A stretch of 64,000 nucleotides of DNA from Streptomyces novaecaesareae (GTDB lineage Bacteria; Actinomycetota; Actinomycetes; Streptomycetales; Streptomycetaceae), in the NCBI RefSeq assembly GCF_000716875.1, contig NZ_JNWQ01000027.1, forward strand, positions 14,731 to 78,730. The letters run 5' to 3'. Below, one piece after another: positions 16,611 to 26,300 of the stretch. The position numbers were made by a program, and so were the translations under genes. Below the pieces are notes generated by a model that was not told where the DNA came from, did not search any database, and was given only the letters and a program-made list of their open reading frames with translations. Each line of letters begins with the position of its first letter. Position 1 is the stretch's first letter.

Positions 16611-17990
16611 ATGAACACCTATCCCTCGCTCCTCCTGGACGTCCGCGACCGGCGCACCGGCCTCGCGGTACAGCTCGACAGCGCGGCACAACCCGACGGC
16701 GCCGGCGAGCCCGGCGACACCGGGCGGCTCGTCGTGGAGGAATTCGGCCGCGGGCGGCCGCTGCCCTCCGGCGGCCTGAACGACTGCAACACCGTCGAGT
16801 GGACCGGTGAGCGCGTCACCGTCCGCACCAGCCGGCAGAACCCCACGATCCTGCGCTACTGGCGGCAGCCGGGCACGGGCCGCGTCCTGATCGGAACCGA
16901 CCTGGCCGAGCTCACCGCGCGGGCCATCGCCTGCGTGGGCGCCGAATCCGACCGCGTCGCGCAGATCCGCGCCGTCCGCGCCTCGATCCGCGCGATCGGC
17001 GGCGGCCGCACCGTCGTCTTCTCCCGCTCCGCGGACGGCGGCGCGACGGAGGTCACCGAGACGGTGTCGCAGAGCTGGCAGGCCTCCCCGATCACCGGCG
17101 AGACCGCCGTCGAGGCCGGGGCCCGGCAGATCGAGGCGCTGCGCCGGGAGATCCTCTCCTCCGGCACGCCCGGCCCGGTGACCGCCGTCGTCTCCGGCGG
17201 CGTGGACTCCGGGCTCGTCGCCGCGCTGGCGAAGCAGGCCGGAATCCTCGACCACCTCGCCAGCCTGGGCACCCCGTGGGGCGACGAGTACGCCGCCGCC
17301 GACGAGCTCGGCACCCACCTGGGCATGCCCGTCCGCCACCTCGCGCTCTCCGAGGAGGACATCCTCCGGGCGATCCCGGAGACCGTCCGGATGCTCGGCG
17401 TCCCCAACCGGGAGATGGTCGCCGGCGGGGTCAACCTCGTCGCGGTCTACCGGCAGGGCGACATCCCGGCCGGCACCGTCCTGACCGGCGTCGGCGCCGA
17501 CTTCATCAACTCCGGGCTGCGGACCGAGGCCGGTACCGTGCCCGACCTGCAGCGCGCCGTCGCCCAGTGCCTGGCCGACGCGGCCGCGGCCGGCGAACTG
17601 TCCGGCGTGGCGGCCGCGGCGTACGGCTACACCCTGCGCCACATGTACTGGAACACGCCCGTCATCCAGGCCGCCCTGGACACGGACCCCGAGGTCATGC
17701 GCCACCGCGACCGCGAGAAGGGCCACATGCGGGCCGCGGCGGAGGCGCTGCTGCCGCCGCAGATCGCCTGGCGGCCCAAGCAGGCGCTGCACCACGGCAG
17801 CGGCGTCCAGCGCAACCTGGACGGCGCGGTGGCCCGGCTGATCGGCCCGGCCGCCGTCGACGTGGAGCGCTTCTACGAACTCATCGCCACCGAACTGGCC
17901 GACGCGCTGGTCGATGCACCGCACGAGCCGATCGACTCGGACAAGTGCCTGGAGGCGGCGGTGGCCGCCTACGTCCGCGAGAACCACTGA
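16611..17990 (+). CDS. CarA/beta-lactam-synthetase-like ATP-dependent amide synthetase
   Basis: 459 residues homologous to class B asparagine synthetases, but starting MNTYPSLLL without the Cys2 nucleophile, so it has no glutaminase activity. The PP-loop SGGVDS (195-200), TGVGADF (292-298), Tyr338/Tyr340, Glu369 and Lys390 (WRPKQALHHGSG) occupy places expected for ATP binding and the Tyr-Glu-Lys catalytic set of CarA and beta-lactam synthetase. Those enzymes adenylate a beta-amino acid and close the beta-lactam ring. With a CarB-like gene immediately downstream, closure of a (substituted) carboxymethylproline to a carbapenam is the natural reading. Residue assignments were made by eye. Confidence 0.82.
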   Translation: MNTYPSLLLDVRDRRTGLAVQLDSAAQPDGAGEPGDTGRLVVEEFGRGRPLPSGGLNDCNTVEWTGERVTVRTSRQNPTILRYWRQPGTGRVLIGTDLAELTARAIACVGAESDRVAQIRAVRASIRAIGGGRTVVFSRSADGGATEVTETVSQSWQASPITGETAVEAGARQIEALRREILSSGTPGPVTAVVSGGVDSGLVAALAKQAGILDHLASLGTPWGDEYAAADELGTHLGMPVRHLALSEEDILRAIPETVRMLGVPNREMVAGGVNLVAVYRQGDIPAGTVLTGVGADFINSGLRTEAGTVPDLQRAVAQCLADAAAAGELSGVAAAAYGYTLRHMYWNTPVIQAALDTDPEVMRHRDREKGHMRAAAEALLPPQIAWRPKQALHHGSGVQRNLDGAVARLIGPAAVDVERFYELIATELADALVDAPHEPIDSDKCLEAAVAAYVRENH

Positions 17991-18007
17991 GAACGGGGGA
18001 GAACGTC

Positions 18008-18790
18008 GTGGGATTGATCGACATCGAGGACGTCGAGGGAGTCCGGGTCCTGACCCTGGCGCACGAGAAGCCGACGAATCCGTTCGGCAAGGAGATGGCC
18101 GAGACCTTCATGGCCGCCGTCCGCGAGGCGGACGGCGACGACACCGTGGGGGCGATCGTCGTCCACGGCGGCCACGACCGGAGCTTCAGCGCGGGCGGGA
18201 ACTTCAACGAGGCCCTGCAACTGGGCACGGACGACGCCGTCAACGAGACCATCGACTGGTGCACCGACCTCTACCTGTCGGTCCTGGACACCCGCAAGCC
18301 GACGGTCGCGGCGATCGACCGCTACGCCGTCGGCCTGGGCTTCCAACTGGCCATGATGTTCGACTGGAAGATCATGTCCACCCGGGCGAACCTGCTCATG
18401 CCGGAGCTGGAGCACGGCATCGGGGCCTCCATGGCGGCCACCATCCTCTCCACCACCACCGGCTACGACGTCGCCCGGCACGTCATCATGGGCTGCCGCC
18501 CGATCGCCGCCGACAGCGCGCTGCGCTGGGGCATGGCGGACGAGACCTGCGAGCCCGAGTTCCTGGTCGACCGGGCCCTGCAGCGGGCCCAGCGGATGGC
18601 CCGCTACCCCGGGGTCGCGTTCTCGGCCACCAAGCACGTCCTCACCGGCCGGATGCGGGCGGCCCTGGAGCAGACCCGGGAGGACTCGAAGGCCGTGCAC
18701 CGACAGACCTTCGCGGCGAAGGCGATGCACCAGCACTTCCACAACGTGCTGGGCACGGACGGCAAGAACGGGGCGAGTGCCGTCTCATGA
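18008..18790 (+). CDS. Carboxymethylproline synthase, CarB/ThnE-like crotonase
   Basis: 260 residues, GTG start after GGGGGAG. Crotonase-fold enzyme predicted to decarboxylate a malonyl-CoA and join it to pyrroline-5-carboxylate. Beyond the fold it shares CarB-specific stretches: RSFSAGGNFNE, YAVGLGFQLAMMFD, MPELEHGIG, LEQTREDSKAVH and HFHNVLG. Catalytic Glu131 and His229 of CarB are kept (Glu133 and the His of SKAVH). CarB Trp79 is Thr81 and CarB Met108 is Leu110 here, positions that govern acceptance of C2-alkylated malonyl-CoAs. With a CCR gene in the same operon, ethylmalonyl-CoA may be the true substrate. The stop overlaps the next start by 4 bases. Confidence 0.87.
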   Translation: MGLIDIEDVEGVRVLTLAHEKPTNPFGKEMAETFMAAVREADGDDTVGAIVVHGGHDRSFSAGGNFNEALQLGTDDAVNETIDWCTDLYLSVLDTRKPTVAAIDRYAVGLGFQLAMMFDWKIMSTRANLLMPELEHGIGASMAATILSTTTGYDVARHVIMGCRPIAADSALRWGMADETCEPEFLVDRALQRAQRMARYPGVAFSATKHVLTGRMRAALEQTREDSKAVHRQTFAAKAMHQHFHNVLGTDGKNGASAVS

Positions 18791-20283
18791 CGCTGTATCA
18801 GGAACTGCTCGGCGTCGCCCGGCGCCGGCCCGAGGCGACGGCCGTGGTGTCCTACGACGGCACCGCGGTCTCCTACGGCCGGCTCGTCGAGACCGCCGAC
18901 GCGATCGCCGACACGATCGCCGACGCCATCGCCGATCAGCTCGGTGCCGAGCAGCTCGACGGCGGCCGGCTCGGCTCCGTGCTCGGCCTGGCGCTGGACG
19001 ATCCCGTCACCTTCGTCGCCGCCTACTTCGCCGCCGCCAAGGTGCGGTCGGTCATCGTGCTGCTGGACGGCAGGGCGACACCCGAGGAGACGGCGCGCCT
19101 CGCGGCCAAGTTCGACCTGGACGCGGTGCTGCGCGACGGCCCCGGCGGCATCGGCTCCGTCCTGGCGGAGCCGACCGTACGAGGCCGCGCCACGGCGCCC
19201 GCCGCGAGGCCGCCCCACGCGTACCTGCCCACCGACTTCGTCGTGCACTGCACCTCGGGCTCGACCGGTGAGCCCAAGGGGATCGTGATGAGCCAGGCGG
19301 CCGTCCTGGAGCGGGTCGACTCCTGGGCGGGCAAGGGCGGCCTGGGGCCCTCGGACGTGGTGCTGTGCGCGCTGCCGCTCTGGCACGGCCACGGCATCGA
19401 CGTGCTGACGCTGCCCAGCCTGCTGCGCGGGGCCACGGTCGTCTTCACCCGCGGCTCGCACCTGACCGGCCGCGGCCTGGCCCGCGCCGTCGCCGACCAC
19501 GCGGTGACCGTCGTCAGCGGCCTGCCGGTGATGTACCAGATGCTCGTCGCGGCCGACGGGGTCGACCCGTCGATGCTGCGCTCCCTGCGGCTCGCCCTCA
19601 CCGGCAGCGCCCCCATCGCCGCCGACACCCAGGCGCGCTTCGGCGAACGGTTCGGCCTGCCGCTGCGCCAGGGCTACGGGCTGGGCGAGATCGGCACCAT
19701 CACCTACGACGCCGACGACGCGGGACCGGGCACGATCGGGCTGCCGCTGCCGGGGATCGAGTGGCAGCTGGAGCCGGTGGACGCCTTCGACGCGCCCGAC
19801 GGCGAGGAGCAGGTCTGCGAACTCCTGGTGCGCGGACCGGCGATGGCCCGCGGGTACTACCGGGACCCGGAGGCGGAGTCGGCGATGTTCGTGGACGGCT
19901 GGCTGCGCACCCACGACCTCGTCGTGGCGCGGCCGGAGGGCTGGTACATCCGCGGGCGCAAGTCCACCTTCATCAACGTCACCGGCAACAAGGTCGCGCC
20001 GATCGAGGTCGAGACGGCGCTGCGCAGGTGCGAGGGCGTCATCGACTGCGGGGTCGTCGGGCTGCCCGACGGGGAGGGCGGCGAACTCGTCGCCGCGCTG
20101 GTCGTGGCCGAGCCGTGGTGCGATCCGGAGTCGGTCCGCCGGCAGGCGGGCGCGCACCTGCTCCCGTACCAGCTGCCCCAGCGGTACGGGTTCGCCGCCG
20201 CGCTGCCGCGCACCCCGGTCGGGAAGATCGACTACGAGGCGGTCAAGCGCGCCCTCCAAGGCGAGGGGGTGCTCGCGGTATGA
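18787..20283 (+). CDS. Stand-alone acyl-AMP ligase (ANL superfamily)
   Basis: 498-residue adenylating enzyme. P-loop-like CTSGSTGEPKGIVMS (near 155-170), LWHGHGIDVLTLPSLLRGA, the YGLGE motif (QGYGLGEIGT), the hinge region THDLVVARPEGWYIRGRKST and the C-terminal Lys in TPVGKIDYEAVK are present. The HGHG-type segment groups it with acyl/aryl-CoA ligases rather than amino-acid A domains. It may load an acid, perhaps the carbapenam carboxylate or a fatty/aryl acid, onto a carrier protein. A short internal repeat IADTIADAIADQ lies near residue 40. It is coupled by ATGA overlaps on both sides. Confidence 0.82.
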   Translation: MTLYQELLGVARRRPEATAVVSYDGTAVSYGRLVETADAIADTIADAIADQLGAEQLDGGRLGSVLGLALDDPVTFVAAYFAAAKVRSVIVLLDGRATPEETARLAAKFDLDAVLRDGPGGIGSVLAEPTVRGRATAPAARPPHAYLPTDFVVHCTSGSTGEPKGIVMSQAAVLERVDSWAGKGGLGPSDVVLCALPLWHGHGIDVLTLPSLLRGATVVFTRGSHLTGRGLARAVADHAVTVVSGLPVMYQMLVAADGVDPSMLRSLRLALTGSAPIAADTQARFGERFGLPLRQGYGLGEIGTITYDADDAGPGTIGLPLPGIEWQLEPVDAFDAPDGEEQVCELLVRGPAMARGYYRDPEAESAMFVDGWLRTHDLVVARPEGWYIRGRKSTFINVTGNKVAPIEVETALRRCEGVIDCGVVGLPDGEGGELVAALVVAEPWCDPESVRRQAGAHLLPYQLPQRYGFAAALPRTPVGKIDYEAVKRALQGEGVLAV

Positions 20284-23200
20284 CGACCGTGGAAGCCGCC
20301 GGCCTTCGACGTCCGGCCACCGGGAGCGAACGGGCCGCGCGGGTCGCCGTCGAGTGGTGCGGCCGGTCGATGACGTACGCGCAGCTGGAGGCCGCCGTCG
20401 CCGCCCTGGCCGAACGGCTCGCCGCGGCCGGCGTGGCCGGGGCGAGCGTCCTGGTGATGGGCCCGCTGTCGCCCGCCTACCTGGTCGGGCTGCAGGCCGC
20501 CTGGCGGGCCGGCGCGGTGCCCGTACCGGTGGACGCCGGACTGACCGCGCAGCAGTACGGCTGGCTCGAAGAGCGCAGCTGCCCCGCCGCGGTGGTCAGC
20601 CACGACGCCACCCCGGCCGACCAGTACCGGGGGGCGAGCGCGGGAGTGACCGAGATCGTCCTCGACTCCGCCACCGGCGCGGTCCTCCTCGAATCCGCCC
20701 CGCACACCGCAGGGCGGGCCCGGCGGTTCCAGGACCCGGACGCCGGCTATGTGATCCCCACCTCCGGCTCGACCGGGGAACCGAAGGCCATCGTCGGCAG
20801 CCGCCGCGGCCTGGACCTCTTCCTCCACTGGTTCCGCGAGGAGTTCGGGCTCACCGAGGCGGACCGGTGCGCCGCCGTCACCCGGGTGAACTTCGACCCC
20901 TCGCTGCGGGAACTGCTCGGCGTGCTCGGCGCTGGCGGCGTGCTGTCGCTGCCGCCCGTCGACGCGCAGCTCGACCTGCCGGCCCTGGCCGACCACCTCG
21001 CCGACAGCGACCCGACGGTGGCCTTCCTCGTCCCGTCCATCGCGACCCGGCTGGCCGAGGAACCGCGGCTCGGGACGGGCGCACTGCCCCGCCTGCGGCT
21101 GATCTTCTTCGCCGGCGAGGTCCTCGGCCGGCGGGTGGTGGAGCAGTGGACCGCCATCGCGCCCGGCGCCGAGACCGTCAACCTGTACGGCCAGACCGAG
21201 GCGACGCTCGCGCAGCTCTACCGGCGCGACGTCCAGCAACTCGACCACGACGACTCGCAGTCGATACCCGTCGGGGTGCCGCGCCCCGGCATCGAGGTCG
21301 CCCTGCGCGACCCCGACGACACCGGGGTCGGCGAGGTGCTCGTCACCTCGCCGGCGCCCGCGCTCGGCCTGCTGGACGCCGGCACCGGCGACCGGCACCG
21401 CACGACCGCGTTCCCCGTCCCGCTGCCGACCGGCGACCTCGGCCGCCGCACCGAGGACGGCGCCCTGGTGATCGTCGGCCGGAGCGGCAACGACCTCAAG
21501 TTCGGCGGCCGGAGGGTCTCCTTCCAGCCCCTGATCGACGACGTCGAGGCGCTGCCCGGGGTCCGGCAGTGCGTGGTCGTCGACCACGGGGGCCCGCAGC
21601 TCTTCGTCACCACCGTGCCGGGCGCGGCTCCCGCCGAGGACCTGCTGCGCGCCACCGTCCACGGGCTCGGCCGCGGCCGGCGGCTGCCGCGGTTCACCCT
21701 GCAGCTGCGGGCGGACCTGCCGATGCTGCGCAGCGGCAAGGTGGACCGGCGGGCCCTGCTGGCCTCCCTGGACCGGCTCGCCGCCGCGCCGGCCGACGAA
21801 CCCGCCGACGCCGCCGGGCACGAGGTCGAGCGGCACCTGCACGCCCTGCTGGGCACCGACGAGGGCACCGCCGGCCTGGTCGACGCCGGGGTCTCCTCGC
21901 TGGACATGCTCGCCGCCGTGTCGAGCGTCAACCGCGTCTACGGGGTGCGCCTGACCGTCGCGGAGTCCTTCGGCCTGCGCGACGTCCCCGCCCTGGCCCG
22001 CGAGATCGAGCGCAGGCGCCGTCCGACCGGCCCCGGCGTCGATGCCGCCGCGGCCGCGGCCCCTCGCCGGGCTACGACGACGGCGCCCGACCGCTACCCG
22101 CTGTCCTCCCGTCAACTGGCCTACATGTGGGTCTGCATGGCGGGCGGCAACGCGAACTGGTGCAACATCTCCCGGGAGATCCCCGTCGCCCGCCGGCTCG
22201 CCGGGGCGGAGCTCGGCGAGGCGCTCGGGCGGCTGCTCGCCCGGCACGACGCGCTGGGGCTGGCGCTCGCCCCGGACTGGCAGGAACAGACCTGGACGGC
22301 TCCGGAGGAACTGTCCTGCGCCGTCCGCGAGGTGGACACCGACGCCGGGACGGACACCCCGGCCTTCCGCGAATGCGTGCAGGCCACCCGGACCGAGCTG
22401 GTCGCCGAGCCGATCGACCCCGAGGCCGCGCCGGCGATCCGGGTCGCGCTCGTCCGGGGGAGCACCGGCAGTTCGGTCGTCCTGGTGGCGCACCACCTGT
22501 TCGTGGACGGGCTGGGTCTGGACGTGCTGGCCGGCGAGCTGCGGGCCGCGCTGTCCGGCGGCCCGGACCCGGACGACGGCCGGGACACCGGCGAGGACCG
22601 GGACCGCGGCGACGGCCGGGACACCGGCGGCTACCGGGCGTTCTGCCTGGCGACGGCCCGGGAGGAGGAGCCGGGCCCGGCCGCCGCGTACTGGCGCAGC
22701 CTGCTGGACGGCGCCACCCAGGTCGAACTGCCCGAGGCCACCGGGCCCGGCGGGGAACAGGGCGAACTGCTCTCCCTCCCGCTCGGCGCCGTGTGCACCC
22801 GCCGGATCCACACGATCGCGCAGGAGTCGGGCGTCTCCGCGTTCACCGTCGTCCTGGCGGCCTTCGAGCGGGCCGTCGCCGACACCTTCGGCCTCGACCG
22901 CCCCTCCGTCATCGTGGTGAGCCAGAACCGCGGCGAGAGCGATGCCGCCGTCGTCGGGAACTTCACCACCAGCCTGATCGTGCGCGGACCGGGCGCACCC
23001 TCGCTGCGGGAGAACATCGACGCCATGGCGAGCCAGCTCGCCGACGGGACGCGGTACGGCGACTGGGAGTTCGACCAGCGCATCGCCGACCTGGGGCTGG
23101 GCGGGACGAACCGCTTCCCGCTGTCCACGGTCCTGTTCAACCAGCGGCCGATGCCGCGGGACCTGCGGGCCCGCGACCTGGGGGCCTGGAGCCCGCGGGC

Positions 23201-23372
23201 ACTCGGCCGTGCACTGCGCTACCAGCTGCAGGGGGAACTCCAGATGTCCGGGCCCGAGATGGTCATGACGTACTACTACCGCAGGGGAATCTCCGGCGCC
23301 GACGAGATCGGACGGGTGCACCGCGGACTGCTGCGGGCGATCCGCGCCGGCCAGGAGGCGAGCCGTGACTGA
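20280..23372 (+). CDS. NRPS, domains A-T-C
   Basis: 1030 residues. Adenylation domain about 20-490 (PTSGSTGEPKAIVGS, LYGQTEAT, SGKVDRRALL); by-eye specificity residues D-P-R-F-F-A-L-L-A do not match a code I know. The carrier domain has its pantetheine serine at Ser540 (GVSSLDM). The condensation domain (about 590-1030) has an intact HHxxxDG motif, HHLFVDG from residue 738. A charged repeat (GDGRDTG twice, around nt 22570-22630) is inserted in a loop of that domain. The order A-T-C means the C domain either joins this aminoacyl unit to the Cys loaded by the next protein or uses a partner from elsewhere. Coupled to both neighbours by overlaps. Confidence 0.88.
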   Translation: MTTVEAAGLRRPATGSERAARVAVEWCGRSMTYAQLEAAVAALAERLAAAGVAGASVLVMGPLSPAYLVGLQAAWRAGAVPVPVDAGLTAQQYGWLEERSCPAAVVSHDATPADQYRGASAGVTEIVLDSATGAVLLESAPHTAGRARRFQDPDAGYVIPTSGSTGEPKAIVGSRRGLDLFLHWFREEFGLTEADRCAAVTRVNFDPSLRELLGVLGAGGVLSLPPVDAQLDLPALADHLADSDPTVAFLVPSIATRLAEEPRLGTGALPRLRLIFFAGEVLGRRVVEQWTAIAPGAETVNLYGQTEATLAQLYRRDVQQLDHDDSQSIPVGVPRPGIEVALRDPDDTGVGEVLVTSPAPALGLLDAGTGDRHRTTAFPVPLPTGDLGRRTEDGALVIVGRSGNDLKFGGRRVSFQPLIDDVEALPGVRQCVVVDHGGPQLFVTTVPGAAPAEDLLRATVHGLGRGRRLPRFTLQLRADLPMLRSGKVDRRALLASLDRLAAAPADEPADAAGHEVERHLHALLGTDEGTAGLVDAGVSSLDMLAAVSSVNRVYGVRLTVAESFGLRDVPALAREIERRRRPTGPGVDAAAAAAPRRATTTAPDRYPLSSRQLAYMWVCMAGGNANWCNISREIPVARRLAGAELGEALGRLLARHDALGLALAPDWQEQTWTAPEELSCAVREVDTDAGTDTPAFRECVQATRTELVAEPIDPEAAPAIRVALVRGSTGSSVVLVAHHLFVDGLGLDVLAGELRAALSGGPDPDDGRDTGEDRDRGDGRDTGGYRAFCLATAREEEPGPAAAYWRSLLDGATQVELPEATGPGGEQGELLSLPLGAVCTRRIHTIAQESGVSAFTVVLAAFERAVADTFGLDRPSVIVVSQNRGESDAAVVGNFTTSLIVRGPGAPSLRENIDAMASQLADGTRYGDWEFDQRIADLGLGGTNRFPLSTVLFNQRPMPRDLRARDLGAWSPRALGRALRYQLQGELQMSGPEMVMTYYYRRGISGADEIGRVHRGLLRAIRAGQEASRD

Positions 23373-26300
23373 ACACGTCGGGACCACCGCCGGGACGACC
23401 GCCGAGACGGCGGCGGCGTCGGACCACGGGCTCGGACCGCTCCAGCGCGCCTACCTGGTCGGCGACCAGGACGGGCTCGAACTGCGCGGCCCGGCCCGCT
23501 ACTACCTCGCCTGCGAGCTGCCGGTGTCCGCCGTGGACTCCCTCCAGCAGCGCCTGGACCGGCTGGTGCGGGAGGCCCCGATCCTGCGCACCCGCGTCGG
23601 GGCCGACCTGACCCGGACACCGGTCGCCGGGGACCCCGTCGTCCCGGTCACCGTGCTGGACGCGACGGAGGCCGCCTTCGACACCGTCGACGGCGGCGTC
23701 CGGGACGAATTCCGCTCGGACACCCTGGAGTTCGACGCCTGGCCCCAGCTGCGGGTCACCGTGGTGCGTTCGGACCGGCGGGCCCGGATCCACCTCGTCT
23801 ACGCGCTCTGGCTGATGGACGCCGCCTCCCTCGCCCGGTTCCTGCGGGCGCTGGCCGGCGACACCGACGGCGAGCCGGCCGCCCCCGTGCCCGCCCCGCC
23901 GACCGGCCGACGGCGGGAGCGGGACGAACGCTACTGGCGCAAGGTGGCGCCGACGCTGCCGGAGACCGTCGAGGCACCGCTGCGCCCCGACTGGCGGCAC
24001 GCGGGCCGGGCCGTGACGCACCGGATGCTGCACCTCGACCGCCCCACCGCGGAGGCGGTCACCCGGCAGGCCAAGGAGCACGGCCTGACCGTCCCGATGG
24101 TCCTCCTCACCGTGTACGGGGCGCTCCTCGGCGCCGTCGGCGGCGGCCGGCCGCACACCGTCACCCTGGTGCGCTCCCAGCAGGACCCGGACGCGGGCGA
24201 CGGGCAGCTCGGCAACCACGGGACCCCGCTCCCGGTGGCGGTGCCGGCGGCCGAGGGGCGCGACTTCGTCTCGCTCGCACGGGAGGTGCAGGGCCGCGTC
24301 CTGGAACAGTCGCTGCACTCCTCGCTCAGCGGCCCCGAGATCGCCCGCCTGGCCGACCCGGCCGGCGACCGCCGCCGGCTGCTGTACCCGTTCGCGTTCA
24401 CCGCGACCGAACTGGACACGCCGCGGGAGGCGGAGCTCGGCCTGCTGCGGGACTGGGACACCCTGCACCTGCGGGTCCCGCAGGTCCTGTTGGACCACCA
24501 GGTCGGCGTGGACCGCGACGGCACCATCCGCCTCGGCTTCGACTGGCGCACCGACGCGTTCGACGAGGGCTTCCTCGACGACTTCGTCGAGCAGTACGCC
24601 CGGGCGGTCGACCGGCTGGCGGCCGAGGGCGCCGACTGGACCGACCCGGCGCTCACGCAGGCGCCCGCGCCCCCGGCGGCCGAGCCCGCCCGCCCCGCGC
24701 AGCACCGCGGCGCGACGCTGCAGCAACGCGTGCTGGAGACCGTCGACCGGATGCCCGAGGCTCCGGCGGTCCGGGACGGCGACGGGGTGCTGACCTACGC
24801 CGAACTGGCCGACGCCGCCGCCGAGGTCGCGCGGCGGCTGACGACCGCGGGCGCCACCGTCGGCGACCACGTCGCGATCCACCTGCCGCGCGGCCGCGGC
24901 CAGGTCGTGGCGATCCTCGGCGCGCTGCTCGCCGGCTGCGTGTACATCCCGCTGGACTGGAGCCTGCCCCCGGGCCGGCTCGACCGGATCACCCGCCAGG
25001 CCCGGCTGCGCTTCGCGGTGACCGCGGACGAAGGGTCCGTCGCGGACGGCTGGCAGCAGCGTGGAGTACGGACGATCGCCGTGCCCACGGCGGCTGCCAC
25101 GGCGGCCCCGACGGCGGCCCCGGCGGCGCCAGGGGAGCGCCGACTGCCGGACCGCGGCGCGCCGGACGTCGCCTACGTCATCTTCACCTCCGGGTCCACC
25201 GGGGAGCCGAAGGGCGTGGTCATCCGCCACCACGCCGTGCTCAACACCGTCGACGCGGTCAACGACCTGATCAAGCTCGGGCCGTCCGACAGCGTGCTCT
25301 CGGTGTCCTCGATCGGCTTCGACCTGTCGGTGTACGACATCTTCGGCCCGCTGCTCGTCGGCGCCGCGGTGGTCATGCTGCCGGAGGACACCGCGCGTAC
25401 CCCGTCGGCCTGGACGAGGACCGTCACGGAGCACGCGGTGACGGTCTGGAACTCGGCCCCGGCGCTGGCCGCGCTGCTCGCGGAGGAGGGCGGCGCCCTG
25501 CCGTCGATCCGCTCCTACCTGCTGAGCGGGGACTGGATCCCGCTGAACCTCCCCGCCGGGCTGGAGCGGCTGTCCGCCGGGGCGGAGGTGATCAGCCTGG
25601 GCGGCGCGACCGAGGGCTCGATCTGGTCGATCCACCACCGGATCGCGCCGGCCGACCGCACCGGCCGGTCGATCCCCTACGGGAAGCCGCTGGCCGGCCA
25701 GGACATCCTGGTGCTGGACGCCCGGCGAGGGGTGTGCCAGGACTGGCACATCGGCGAGATCCACATCGCGGGCGACGGCGTCGCCGACGGGTACCTGAAC
25801 GACCCGCAGCGCACCGCGGAGGCGTTCGTCGACGACCCGCGGCACGGCTGGATCTACCGCACCGGCGACCGCGGCCGCCGCGGCCCGGACGGCGTGGTGG
25901 AGTTCCTCGGCCGGGCCGACACCCAGGTCAAGGTCAACGGCTACCGGGTCGAGCTGGGCGAGATCGAGGCACAGCTCAACGCCATGGACCACGTGGGCCG
26001 CAGCGCCGCGTGCGTCCCGCAGGACGGCGGCGGCGTCCTCGCCTACGTCACCCTCGCCGCCGACGCCCCCGCCGACTGGCGCGAGCGCAGCATCGCCGCG
26101 CTGCGCGACCAACTGCCGTCCTACATGGTCCCGTTCGCGCTCGTCGACCTGGACGAGATCCCGCTGACCGCCAACGGCAAGGTCGACCACCGCCGGCTGC
26201 GCACGGCGGCGCCGCCGCCCGGGGCACCGGCCGCGGCCGCCGCGCCGCTCGACCGGGGGCCGCACACCCAGGAGGTGGCGGCCTGCTGGACGGAGCTGCT

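Noticed and set aside
16611..17990. Asparagine synthetase
   Set aside because: No Cys2 nucleophile for glutamine hydrolysis, and the neighbours are CarC- and CarB-like.
18008..18790. Generic enoyl-CoA hydratase
   Set aside because: Shares several long CarB-specific stretches across its full length, beyond the general crotonase motifs.
20280..23372. Dihydroxyphenylglycine as substrate of the A-T-C NRPS
   Set aside because: Its code begins D-P like the Dpg code, but the other positions (R-F-F-A-L-L-A) do not match.
20232..23387. Long - strand open frame opposite the A-T-C NRPS
   Set aside because: Low-complexity Gly/Arg/Pro/Val composition and no domains; it mirrors the GC-skewed codons of the real + strand gene.
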